Shown here: positions 18,698-27,999 of the stretch, one piece after another
How the letters are laid out: every line of letters starts with the position of its first letter
Position numbering within the stretch: the first letter of the stretch is position 1
Assembly: GCA_015064695.1 (NCBI GenBank)
Contig: SVRS01000007.1
Span: forward strand, 1 to 64,000
Direction: 5' to 3'
Source of the DNA: Oscillospiraceae bacterium
Lineage (GTDB): Bacteria; Bacillota; Clostridia; Oscillospirales; CAG-272
DNA: 64,000 nucleotides
Notes under the pieces: model-generated
What the model was told of the DNA's origin: nothing
The model's database searches: none
The model's input: the letters and a program-made list of their open reading frames with translations, nothing else
Program-made: the position numbers and the translations under genes

Positions 18698-20098
18698 ATG
18701 AATAAGAATCTGTTTCGCTTCCTGCTTTTAACCCTGACCCTGCTTTTGTGCCTGGGCTCGGGGGTGGCCTGTACGCCCCAACAGACTCCCGATGATACCG
18801 AGGGCCAATCCACCGAGGCCTCGACGGCCCCCACGGAAGAGACCACAGAAAAAACGAAGGAAACTACGGGCTCCGTTGAGGAAACTACCGAGGCTTCCGA
18901 CGTCCTGTGGGAGCCGGATATGGGTATCTTCAACGAGGGTAAGGTGGTGTATACCAAGGCCGAGGACGGTAGCATCACCGCAACTCCCACCGAGGGCCAT
19001 TCCTTGGGCTTGGACGTGACCGATAAGTACGATCTGGTCTCCATCTGCTACTCCATCTGGTTCGACTACGTCCTGCACAAGTCGGATACGGGAGTGGACG
19101 AATACTACGACATCTCCAAGGCGCTGTCCGGCGAGGCGGAGTGGGGCGGTTCTCCCGCCTTCCACTACTGGTCTAAGCCTGCTCTGGGCTACTACTGCAG
19201 CTCCAACCGCGAGGTCATCCGCACCCACATGACACAGCTCTATACCGCCGGTGTGGATTTCATCATCCTGGATCACACCAACTTGAGCTACTGGTACGTG
19301 GAGAATCCTCCGTATAAGGAGTGGATGATCGACAATCCCATGACCGCGCTGTTTGAGACGATCATGGAAATGCGGGCTGAGGGACTCGGTACTCCCTACG
19401 TGGTGGTATGGTGTGGAAGCGGCGACCAGCGGCTGTACGATTACCTTTACGACAACTACTACGGTCAGGAAAAATGGGCAGATTGCTTTGTCTATTGGGA
19501 CAACAAGCCCTTCATGCTGACTACTACGCTCCACGACGAGGCCAACCCCGCCCCGGCTCAGTTCACCACCCGTTGCATGGGCGGTTTGCTGGGCCGTACG
19601 CCCACCAAGAAGGGCCAGTGGAATTTCCTTGCCATCAACAACGCCAAATTCTGTACCCTTAATTCTGCCGGCGAGGCAGAGCAGATCTGCGTTTGCGTAG
19701 CATCTCAGGAGACCTATATGTCTGCGGACACCGCCCACGGACGACTTGGCGGACTGTTTTGGTATGCCCAGTGGACCTCCGCCTTCAAGTACCGTCCCAA
19801 GTTTGTCACGCTTACCTGGTGGAATGAGTGGACCGCCCAGCGGTTCTATAACTCGGACGCCGATGAGTATTACTTCGTGGACGCCTACAGTCCCGAGTAC
19901 AGCCGTGATATCGAGCCTATGGAGGGCGGTCACGGTGATCAGTACTACCGCTGGATGATCGAGTATATTTCTGCCTATAAGAACCACAAGGAGTGCCCCA
20001 TACTGGTGGAGGAGAAATATTTGAGTGCGGAATACGAGGCGGCCGTGGAAGAGTTTTTGAGGATGTTCCAAAAGGGTGTCAGCGGTCGAATTCCGTAA
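18698..20098 (+). CDS. Lipoprotein with GH99/GH71-like TIM-barrel region
   Basis: Lipobox LGSGVAC, Thr/Glu-rich linker, GVDFIILDHTN, VTLTWWNEWTAQRF. Confidence 0.55.
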   Translation: MNKNLFRFLLLTLTLLLCLGSGVACTPQQTPDDTEGQSTEASTAPTEETTEKTKETTGSVEETTEASDVLWEPDMGIFNEGKVVYTKAEDGSITATPTEGHSLGLDVTDKYDLVSICYSIWFDYVLHKSDTGVDEYYDISKALSGEAEWGGSPAFHYWSKPALGYYCSSNREVIRTHMTQLYTAGVDFIILDHTNLSYWYVENPPYKEWMIDNPMTALFETIMEMRAEGLGTPYVVVWCGSGDQRLYDYLYDNYYGQEKWADCFVYWDNKPFMLTTTLHDEANPAPAQFTTRCMGGLLGRTPTKKGQWNFLAINNAKFCTLNSAGEAEQICVCVASQETYMSADTAHGRLGGLFWYAQWTSAFKYRPKFVTLTWWNEWTAQRFYNSDADEYYFVDAYSPEYSRDIEPMEGGHGDQYYRWMIEYISAYKNHKECPILVEEKYLSAEYEAAVEEFLRMFQKGVSGRIP

Positions 20099-20176
20099 CC
20101 GCCCCGTGTGGGACAAACACCAAGCTTTTGAGTAAAGGGTGCATCGGAGTGTGCCCTTAAGAAAGGAACTATGTGT

Positions 20177-22381
20177 ATGAAAAAATTTTTTGTGTGGATG
20201 CTCGCCTGTGTACTGGCCGTGCTTCCTCTCGCAGGCTGCTCCCTCGGTGGAGGCTTAGGTGACCTGAGCGGTACGGATGCAGCCAAGCTTCTGCTGGCGC
20301 AGGAGCGCTTGGACTCGGCCCTGCTCAAGCAGGACGGAGATATATTCGAGAATGGCGCAAAGATCCTTCGTAGCCTGTCGGGCATCGCGAAGCAGAATCT
20401 GGTCGCTCCCGTTGCTTGCTCTGCGGATGCAACTCCCCTTGCCGCGGAGACCTACAAGAGCGACGTGAGCGGATACGTGATCATCGACGGCTTCAAATAT
20501 ACCTGGGGTGATTTTCGTGAGACCTGCAATTCCTACGGCTATTTTGAAAATCTCACGGGAGGCGTCGTTTCCTCTGCGGAAGCCGGCGCGGACATGATCG
20601 ATAATTTCAAGAAGAACGTCCGTGTTGTGGACACCTGGATCGATTACGAGAATACCTCGCTCTATCTCCACGTGGATGAGAATTCCGAAACGCTGATCGA
20701 GAATTACGAAAACGGAAGCATGATCAGCATATGCCGCCGCTACCGCAACGAGGACGGACAGGATGTGTATGAGGTTTTTCATCGCAATGACGATGGAACC
20801 GAAAACAGCATGCTCTACATTCCCGGCGTGCGATACGAATTTTCCATGGATTTCAACCAAGGAAGCCAGAACCTGATCGCGGATAACTCCAAGGGCTATT
20901 GGGAGGTGTACATTCCGGATGCTCACGAGAACGGGGAGCGCTTCAATACCTCCTACTTCATCATGAAGGACGATATCTGCTACGATGCCCATTATGAGAA
21001 TGAATCCGGCAAGGTCGGGACGCTGAAGATCATCAGCGCAGATCGCAAGGCGGATATGTTCTCCTTCGCGGATCACAATGGCGGAGTCAGCACGATCGAG
21101 ATCAAATTCAGCGGATTTACCGGTGTGGAGTCGGTCAGCATCGAGGTGGACGGCGAGCATCAGATCGTGTACGGCGGAGAACCGTATACTCAGGATACGA
21201 TTATTGCGCGGGAGGAGCGGGGTTCTGCGAAGGCTGACGTTTGGGCAGCCATTGTAAGCGGCGACCGGGCTGTCGTTTCCTTCACGAATGGCAAAAGCGT
21301 GGCCTGCTACGATTCTTTTTATGACGGTGCTGTTTCGGTCAATATGATCCGTGTTGGATACGGTATGGACGGCTACAGCGGAGCCATTGTGCTGACCGTC
21401 CACGGTGAGGAATACGAGGAGCGCCTGTCCCTCATCCGCCGATTCATCGAGGATATGGGGCTGGAGTGCCGTCGGGATCTGGACGAAACCTTTGAATCCA
21501 TCGAGCGTACCTACGTGGACGTGGAGGGCATTATCAAGTATTACACCTGGCACGGCGTCAACGTATCCACGCCCGCGGGCATTGCTGAGGCATTCCGCAT
21601 TGACCAGGAGAAGGATGACGCTCTTTATCAGCTTTACACCGATGCAGAGAATGCGCCCCGCGTCGATGGCAAGGACGCGAAGGCCTTGGAGCTGAAGATC
21701 AAGTTTGCCCCCATTACCGCACAGAGCTTTGATGCGTCCTATGGCTCGGAGGCGGTCGCAATCAAGAGTGCCTCGCTGACCATTGAAGATACCACTCTGT
21801 ACGTCGAGGGTGAACCCTACAAGCTGGGCTTTGCGCTGGCGGCCTCCACCGGACTCGTTCATTTGGACGTGGCCAACTCGGCGTCTGTTACCTATGCGGG
21901 GGAGGAAAGCTTCCTTGTTTCGGCCAATGACGTAATCATCAACCTGCCCTATCTGAACGCAGGCGGTTACACCCTGGTGGGATACATTTCAACCACCGAC
22001 GGAATCCGCGCATCCGAATACGTGCCCATCACGTTCGGCTCCGTTGAGCCCAGCGCACGGGAGTTTGGCGGTGTGAAGCTGGAGGTGTCAAAGGGAACCG
22101 ACGAGTCACTCTCCGTCCGGTACAGTACCTCCAACGAGATCCACATTCAGTTGGACGATGCGTCTATTACGGATTACCAGTCCCTTTTGATGGCTATGGG
22201 TGAGATTGCATATGAGCATGGCATCCCCTCCACGGCCCCCATTGAGATCGATACCGGCCTGGGCTGGCAGGCACTCAAGGGTGACGAGGTGAAATTTGCG
22301 CACGGAACCTACCGCTTGGGCTACTCACTCAAGAACGGAGGCGAGTTGGCCGAGGGCTTCGTTTACGCAACCATTGATTAA
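20177..22381 (+). CDS. Large lipoprotein of unknown function
   Basis: MKKFFVWMLACVLAVLPLAGCS lipobox; no recognised domain. Confidence 0.7.
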   Translation: MKKFFVWMLACVLAVLPLAGCSLGGGLGDLSGTDAAKLLLAQERLDSALLKQDGDIFENGAKILRSLSGIAKQNLVAPVACSADATPLAAETYKSDVSGYVIIDGFKYTWGDFRETCNSYGYFENLTGGVVSSAEAGADMIDNFKKNVRVVDTWIDYENTSLYLHVDENSETLIENYENGSMISICRRYRNEDGQDVYEVFHRNDDGTENSMLYIPGVRYEFSMDFNQGSQNLIADNSKGYWEVYIPDAHENGERFNTSYFIMKDDICYDAHYENESGKVGTLKIISADRKADMFSFADHNGGVSTIEIKFSGFTGVESVSIEVDGEHQIVYGGEPYTQDTIIAREERGSAKADVWAAIVSGDRAVVSFTNGKSVACYDSFYDGAVSVNMIRVGYGMDGYSGAIVLTVHGEEYEERLSLIRRFIEDMGLECRRDLDETFESIERTYVDVEGIIKYYTWHGVNVSTPAGIAEAFRIDQEKDDALYQLYTDAENAPRVDGKDAKALELKIKFAPITAQSFDASYGSEAVAIKSASLTIEDTTLYVEGEPYKLGFALAASTGLVHLDVANSASVTYAGEESFLVSANDVIINLPYLNAGGYTLVGYISTTDGIRASEYVPITFGSVEPSAREFGGVKLEVSKGTDESLSVRYSTSNEIHIQLDDASITDYQSLLMAMGEIAYEHGIPSTAPIEIDTGLGWQALKGDEVKFAHGTYRLGYSLKNGGELAEGFVYATID

Positions 22382-22395
22382 AGTGAATCTCTAAA

Positions 22396-22685
22396 GGGAA
22401 TCTCTAAAAAAATAGCCCCTGCGTGAGGAATACCACGCAGGGGCTTATGTAATTCTTGAATTGTCATACTACATATAAAACCTTGAACGCCAAACCTCCC
22501 TCTCACGCCAATGGGGGAGGGGCCCCATGAGGGTAAACGAGTCCGACTCCGAGTATCACTCTAAAAATATTGTTTTACAATGTTCTTTGGAGTTCTAAGC
22601 TGCCGGAGAGACGCACTCCATTCAAGGTTTTATTCGTAAATTCGTATCAGCTGTCCCCATGGGACCTGCATTTTTTAGAGGTGCC
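22396..22685. repeat. Possible degenerate MITE-like element
   Basis: GGGAATCTCTAAAAAA at the left, TTTTTTAGAGGTGCC at the right (imperfect inverted ends), similar to ends of the elements at 49609, 58780 and 61625; internal inverted repeat ATAAAACCTTGAA/TTCAAGGTTTTAT. Confidence 0.4.
22414..22445 (+). terminator. Terminator-like hairpin
   Basis: AGCCCCTGCGTG ... CACGCAGGGGCTT. Confidence 0.6.
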
Positions 22686-22701
22686 GAATTGCAGGTAATG
22701 G

Positions 22702-23139
22702 TTACAGCGGCGCATCCTCCGCAACCAAATGGCTGAGGGTGACGATCCCGTTCTCTGCCAGGATCTGCTCGGCGCGCTCGTTATCCTCCACGCGGAAGAC
22801 CACACAGGCCTTGCCATGGGAGCGGGTAGTGAAGGCATAGGTATACTCAATGTTGACGCCGTGCCCTGCCAGGATACTGACCACCTTGGCCAGACCGCCC
22901 GGCTCGTCGGGAATCTCGGCGGCGGTGACGTAGCTGACGTTCACCAGATAACCTGCCTCGCGGAGGGCGTTACAGGCCTTGGTGTTGCCCTTGACGATCA
23001 TGCGCATGATGCCGAACTCCTGGGTGTCTGCAATGGACATGGCGCGCATATCCACGCCGGCCTCTGCGAGGGTGTTTACGAGTGAGCCCAAGGAACCGGT
23101 TTGGTTCGCAACGAATACCGAAATCTGTTTCAGTGCCAT
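22702..23139 (-). CDS. Tandem ACT-domain protein
   Basis: KQISVFVANQTGSLGSLVNTLAEAGVDMRAMSIADT and second copy DEPGGLAKVVSILAGHGVNIEYTYAF; RBS aggagg. Confidence 0.9.
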   Translation of the reverse strand: MALKQISVFVANQTGSLGSLVNTLAEAGVDMRAMSIADTQEFGIMRMIVKGNTKACNALREAGYLVNVSYVTAAEIPDEPGGLAKVVSILAGHGVNIEYTYAFTTRSHGKACVVFRVEDNERAEQILAENGIVTLSHLVAEDAPL

Positions 23140-23214
23140 AATACTGTTTCCTCCTGTCATAATGGTTCGGGAATCAGGCTATGCATATGCATAGGTCATA
23201 CCAATTCCCTGTTA

Positions 23215-23288
23215 AAGGTTTGGGGAGATTCCAAAGAACCTTTTTGCAAAAAGGCTCTTTGGCGGGGATTGGGGCAGCGCCCCAATCA
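23215..23288 (+). repeat. Intergenic palindromic repeat, family R copy 1
   Basis: TTTGGGGAGATTCCAAAGAACCTTTTTGCAAAAAGGCTCTTTGGCGGGGATTGGGGCAGCGCCCC; similar to copies at 36752, 42078, 35848, 49774. Confidence 0.6.
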
Positions 23289-24599
23289 ATCATGCAGCTT
23301 TCTCTTGTCCTTGACGCGGACGGCCTTGCCCTCGGAACGGGCGATGGTTTTGGGTGCTACCAGATGAACGGCGGGGTTGATGCCCAGCATGACCTTGATG
23401 GCGTTGGCCAGAGACTTTTCGGCGGCGGTGATGGCCTTGACGGTATCCGAGAACTGATCCTCGGTCAGCTCCACGTAGATGTCCAGAGTATCGTTGTTGT
23501 TGATGCGGTCCACCTCGATGAGGTAGTTGGGGGCGTAGCCCTCCTGGAGCAGGACGGTCTCGATCTGGGAGGGGAATACGTTGACACCGCGGATGATGAG
23601 CATATCATCGGAGCGGCCCATGGGCTTCTTCATACGGATGAGGGTACGGCCGCAGGAGCACTTCTCGCGGGTCAGCACGCAGATGTCGCGGGTACGGTAG
23701 CGCATCATGGGGAAGGCTTCCTTGTCCAGGCAGGTGAACACCAGCTCGCCCTTCTCACCCTCAGGCAGGACCTCCTCGGTGTCGGGATCGATGATCTCGG
23801 CTAAGAAGTGGTCCTCGTTGATGTGCATACCATGCTGTTCCTCGCACTCAAAGGCCACGCCGGGGCCGCTGATCTCGGTCAGACCGTAAATATCGTAGGC
23901 CTTGATGCCCAGGGACTTCTCAATGTCGCGGCGCATCTCCTCGGTCCAAGGCTCGGCACCGAAAATGCCGGCTCTCAGCTTGTTGTCCTCGGGCTTGTAG
24001 CCACGCTCCTTCAGAGATTCGCCTAGGTAAGCAGCGTAGGAGGGGGTGCAGCAGAGGATGGTGGCACCCAGGTCCATCATGAACTGGATCTGACGCTCGG
24101 TGTTACCCGAGGACATGGGCAGGGTCAGACTGCCCACCTTGTGGGAGCCGCCGTGCAGACCCGCGCCGCCCGTAAACAGACCGTAGCCGTAGGCCACCTG
24201 AACGACGTCCTCCTCGGTGCCTCCCGTGGCCATGATGGAACGGGCACAGCAATCCTCCCACAGGTCCACGTCGTGCTGGGTGTAGAATGCCACTACGCGG
24301 CGGCCGGTGGTACCCGAGGTGGAGTGAATGCGGACACACTCGGACTGGGGAACTGCCAGGAATCCGGTGGGATACTGGTCGCGGAGGTCGTCTTTGGTGA
24401 TGAAGGGAAGCTTGTGAAGGTCTTCGATGCCGTGGATGTCGTCGGGGGTGACACCCTTGCGGTCCATCTTGGCACGGTAGTAGGGGACATTGTCGTAGAT
24501 ATGTCTCACCTGCTTGACCAGCTTCTCGGATTGCAGAGCCTTCATCTGCTCTACGGGCATGGTCTCAATTTCGGGTTGGTAGTAACGGTTGTTACTCAT
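23286..24599 (-). CDS. paaK: Phenylacetate-CoA ligase (AMP-forming)
   Basis: SNNRYYQPEIETMPVEQM, HSTSGTTGRRVVAFYT, YDIYGLTEISGPGVAFEC, RTRDICVLTREKCSCGRT. Confidence 0.93.
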   Translation of the reverse strand: MSNNRYYQPEIETMPVEQMKALQSEKLVKQVRHIYDNVPYYRAKMDRKGVTPDDIHGIEDLHKLPFITKDDLRDQYPTGFLAVPQSECVRIHSTSGTTGRRVVAFYTQHDVDLWEDCCARSIMATGGTEEDVVQVAYGYGLFTGGAGLHGGSHKVGSLTLPMSSGNTERQIQFMMDLGATILCCTPSYAAYLGESLKERGYKPEDNKLRAGIFGAEPWTEEMRRDIEKSLGIKAYDIYGLTEISGPGVAFECEEQHGMHINEDHFLAEIIDPDTEEVLPEGEKGELVFTCLDKEAFPMMRYRTRDICVLTREKCSCGRTLIRMKKPMGRSDDMLIIRGVNVFPSQIETVLLQEGYAPNYLIEVDRINNNDTLDIYVELTEDQFSDTVKAITAAEKSLANAIKVMLGINPAVHLVAPKTIARSEGKAVRVKDKRKLHD

Positions 24600-24653
24600 G
24601 CGGATCACTTCTTTCTTTATAGGATTTTATAATCAAGCATCAAGGGGAGGATT

Positions 24654-25232
24654 TCAAGCGCGGCCCAGGGCGAATGCCTTCTTATTGATCTCTACGAACT
24701 TGGGCTTGACGCATTCTTCAATGGCGGTCATCCACTTCTCCTCGGGAATCTCGGGGAAGTAACGGGACAGACGGCCCATAAGCACCAGGTTGACAGCCTT
24801 GGCGGTGCCGGCCTCGTTGGCCAGGGTCAGCGCGTCTACGTCGTCGATCTGAACGCCCTTAGCCTTCAGGGTGTCCAGAACCTCGTGAGGGTAGGTAGCC
24901 GCGCCGGTAATGACGGGCATGGGGTCGGTCTCGCGGTCGTTGACGATGATGCGGCCGTTCTCGCGGAGGCAGGTGCTCCAGCGGGCGGCCTCCAGCTTTT
25001 CAAAGGAAACGATGAAATCGGCCTCGCCCTTGTCGATGATGGGGGAATCCACGCGGTCGCCGTAGCGGACGTAGGTAACAACGCTACCGCCGCGCTGGCT
25101 CATGCCGTGTACCTCGGATACCTTTACGTCATAGCCCTCGGCGCACAGAAGATGACCCAGGAGCTTGGAGGCGAGGAGGGAGCCCTGTCCGCCCACGCCG
25201 ACGATCATAATATTCTTCGTAACGTTTTCCAT
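24654..25232 (-). CDS. iorB: Indolepyruvate:ferredoxin oxidoreductase beta subunit
   Basis: NIMIVGVGGQGSLLASKLLGHLL, VSEVHGMSQRGGSVVTYVRYG. Confidence 0.92.
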   Translation of the reverse strand: MENVTKNIMIVGVGGQGSLLASKLLGHLLCAEGYDVKVSEVHGMSQRGGSVVTYVRYGDRVDSPIIDKGEADFIVSFEKLEAARWSTCLRENGRIIVNDRETDPMPVITGAATYPHEVLDTLKAKGVQIDDVDALTLANEAGTAKAVNLVLMGRLSRYFPEIPEEKWMTAIEECVKPKFVEINKKAFALGRA

Positions 25233-25233
25233 A

Positions 25234-26982
25234 TCAGTTACCTCCCTTGATAGCGTCGAAAGCACAGAGCTGCTCACAAACACCGCAGCCCACGCAGAGG
25301 GTGGGGTCTACCATGGCGGTCTTGCCCTCCATGTGGATGGCGGGACAGCCCAGCTTCATGCACTTCTTGCACCCGCGGCACTCCTCGGGGTCCACCTTGA
25401 CGGCGGGCTTGGCCTTGACGGTCTTGAGCAGCACGCAGGGACGGCGGGAAATTACTACGCCGGGACCCTCGGCGGCCAGCTCCTCGGTGATGGCCTTGTC
25501 GCAGGCGGCCAGGTCGTAGGGATCCACCACGGTGACGCGGTCAATGCCGATGGCACGACAGAAGGCTTCCAGGTCTACCTTGGCGGCGGGGTCGCCGTGG
25601 ATGTTGTAGCCGGTGGTGGGGTTCTGCTGGTGGCCGGTCATACCCGTGATGGAGTTGTCCAGGATGATGACCGTGGAATTGGATGCGTTGTAGGCAATGT
25701 TGACCAGACCGGTCATGCCCGAATGCATGAAGGTGGAGTCACCGATGACGGCAACCGTGCGCTTTTCGGTCTCGGCACCGCCGATCTTGTTAAAGCCGTG
25801 AACACCCGAAACCGACGCGCCCATACAAAGCACCGAGTCAACGGCGTTGAGGGGCTGGGCCATGCCCAGGGTGTAGCAGCCGATGTCACCGATGACGGTG
25901 ATCTTGTGTTTGGAGAGGGTATAGAACAGGCCTCTGTGGGGGCAACCTGCGCACATAACGGGGGGACGGACGGGAATGACCTCATCGGCGGCCACGCCCT
26001 CCTTGACCTCAATACCGAAAACGCGGCGGATGAGGTTCTGGGAAAACTCGCCCTCCATGGGGAACAGGTTCTTGCCGTCCACGGTCAGGCCCAGGGCTTT
26101 ACAGTGGTTCTCGATGACGGGGTCCAGCTCCTCAATGACCACCAGGCGGTCAACCTTGGCGGCAAAGTCGGTGATGAGCTTTTCGGGCAGAGGATTGACC
26201 ATACCCAGCTTGAGGACGGAGGCCTTGTCACCGAAGACCTCCTTGACGTAGCGGTAGCAGGTGCCCGAGCAGATGATGCCGAGGGCCGTGTCACCCATCT
26301 CCACGCGGTTGACGGGAGCGGTCTCGGCGTACTCGATCAGCGCGCGGGTGCGGGCCTCCACCTCGGGGTGGCGGCGGATGGCGTTGGCGGGAGCCATGAT
26401 GTATTTCTGAGGGGTCTTGACGTAGGGCTTTACAGGGACGTTCTGACGCTCATCCACGGTCAGCAGACTCTGGGAGTGGGCGATACGGGTGCACATACGG
26501 AGCAGGAAGGGGGTGTCAAACTGCTCGGACAGCTCAAAGGCCAGCATGGCATACTCGCGGGCCTCGGCAGAGTCGGAGGGCTCCAGCATGGGAACCTTGG
26601 CGGCGATGGCGTGGTGGCGGGAGTCCTGCTCGTTCTGGGAGGAGTGCATACCGGGGTCATCGGCCACGCACAGCACCAGACCGCCGTTAACACCGGTGTA
26701 GGACATGGTGTAGAGGGGGTCGGCGGCTACGTTCAGACCCACGTGCTTCATGGCGCAGGCAGCGCGGGCGCCGGCCAGGGATGCGCCAAAGGCAACCTCC
26801 AGGGCGACCTTTTCGTTAGGGGCCCACTCACAGTACAGGTCGGGGCACTCGTCGCAGTATTCGGCGGCGTATTCGGTGATCTCGGTGGAGGGGGTGCCGG
26901 GGTAACTGGACACCAGGCGGCAGCCTGCCTCAAACAGGCCGCGGGCGACGGCCTCGTTTCCGAGCATGAGTTGTTTTTTCAT
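25234..26982 (-). CDS. iorA: Indolepyruvate:ferredoxin oxidoreductase alpha subunit
   Basis: LMLGNEAVARGLFEAGCRLVSSYPGTPSTEI; TPP region GDIGCYTLGMAQPLNAVDSVLCMGASV; C-terminal CRGCKKCMKLGCPA and CVGCGVCEQLC FeS motifs. Confidence 0.95.
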   Translation of the reverse strand: MKKQLMLGNEAVARGLFEAGCRLVSSYPGTPSTEITEYAAEYCDECPDLYCEWAPNEKVALEVAFGASLAGARAACAMKHVGLNVAADPLYTMSYTGVNGGLVLCVADDPGMHSSQNEQDSRHHAIAAKVPMLEPSDSAEAREYAMLAFELSEQFDTPFLLRMCTRIAHSQSLLTVDERQNVPVKPYVKTPQKYIMAPANAIRRHPEVEARTRALIEYAETAPVNRVEMGDTALGIICSGTCYRYVKEVFGDKASVLKLGMVNPLPEKLITDFAAKVDRLVVIEELDPVIENHCKALGLTVDGKNLFPMEGEFSQNLIRRVFGIEVKEGVAADEVIPVRPPVMCAGCPHRGLFYTLSKHKITVIGDIGCYTLGMAQPLNAVDSVLCMGASVSGVHGFNKIGGAETEKRTVAVIGDSTFMHSGMTGLVNIAYNASNSTVIILDNSITGMTGHQQNPTTGYNIHGDPAAKVDLEAFCRAIGIDRVTVVDPYDLAACDKAITEELAAEGPGVVISRRPCVLLKTVKAKPAVKVDPEECRGCKKCMKLGCPAIHMEGKTAMVDPTLCVGCGVCEQLCAFDAIKGGN

Positions 26983-27026
26983 GGTTCTTTATCCTTTCAA
27001 ATATGTGGAATGCAGTTGAATTTGTA

Positions 27027-27322
27027 CCTAAAAACAGAAAATCCCTTTGAGAGAAAATACGTCTCTGCAAAGGGCGAATCTATGTCGCGGTACCACCTTT
27101 TTCACCTTCTCCGTGGGGGGAGAAAGCCTCCCGGGACACGATCATGCCCCTTCCGCTGTAACGGGCGGTCCCGTCGCCCCTACCCCCGCGCATACGGCGC
27201 ATAGGTGTTCAAGGCGCGGCTCTCGGAAGGAATTCGATCGGGAATCGTGGCTGTCATCTCACCGCCGACAGCTCTCTTGACACGAAGGATCCGATTTACT
27301 GGTTTCCGGTCATCGTCATTTT
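27027..27322 (-). promoter_or_regulatory. T-box leader RNA, specifier UUC (Phe)
   Basis: Minus strand AAGGTGGTACCGCG T-box sequence; Stem I AGTA-AATCGG...CCGAT-C-GAA-TTC-C with AGAGAGCTGTC...GACAGC; terminator CCCTTTGcAGAGA...TCTCTCAAAGGGATTTTCTGTTTTT. Confidence 0.92.
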
Positions 27323-27327
27323 TCCTT

Positions 27328-27356
27328 ATTATAATGGATAATCGAAGATTTGTCAA
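27328..27356 (-). promoter_or_regulatory. Consensus promoter upstream of the T-box leader
   Basis: TTGACA-17 nt-TATAAT on minus strand. Confidence 0.85.
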
Positions 27357-27428
27357 GGGGGTTTGCGGATTTTTTTGAAAAACGTGACGGGAATTTTTGC
27401 CGTCTGTGGTCAGATGAAGATCGGCGGA

Positions 27429-27992
27429 TCAGGGTCTTTGCCGACTCTGCATCCGCCGAAGCATGCCTTGAAGCATGGGTGTGTTGTAGCGCAGGGCGAG
27501 GGTGGGGAGGATGTTGAGAAGCAGGTTGACCAGAGCCACGGGGAGTGCGGTGGTCAGTGAGAGTGGGGCGGGCAGGGTCAAAAGGATCAGAAAGCCCAAG
27601 GGGTAGGAAAGACGGTGGGTTACCACGCCCTTGTGGCATTCAACAATGAATTTCTCAACGTAGGCGGGATCATCGGGGGACAGCAGCTTTTTCTTGCTGA
27701 AGCCGCCCAGGCCGCCCAGCTCCCATATCTTATCCTTCCACAGACGAACCTTCAATTTCAGATATAGCTTTTTCTCAAAGGCCGATACCCGGAAGCGGGG
27801 AGAGAAGGCCGGATACCAGCGGTCGGGAGTGAGGCGGATGAGGATGGCCATGCCCCCGTCGATGGCAAACTCCAGCGCGATGCACCACAGAACGGCGATG
27901 AGAGCGTAATGGAAGGGCGCGATGTCGAGGGCGATATGGATACCCGTGATCACCGCGGCGGTCAGGCTGATGACGGTCAGATACAGTTTCAT
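27429..27992 (-). CDS. CrtO-like acyltransferase family membrane protein
   Basis: Four hydrophobic segments; WKDKIWELGGLGGFSKKKL resembles glycosyl-4,4'-diaponeurosporenoate acyltransferase family. Confidence 0.5.
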   Translation of the reverse strand: MKLYLTVISLTAAVITGIHIALDIAPFHYALIAVLWCIALEFAIDGGMAILIRLTPDRWYPAFSPRFRVSAFEKKLYLKLKVRLWKDKIWELGGLGGFSKKKLLSPDDPAYVEKFIVECHKGVVTHRLSYPLGFLILLTLPAPLSLTTALPVALVNLLLNILPTLALRYNTPMLQGMLRRMQSRQRP

Positions 27993-27999
27993 GGTCGGC

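Noticed and set aside
25165-27204. 679-aa plus-strand ORF
   Set aside because: Antisense to iorA and the T-box leader; Gly/His/Asp-rich non-coding translation.
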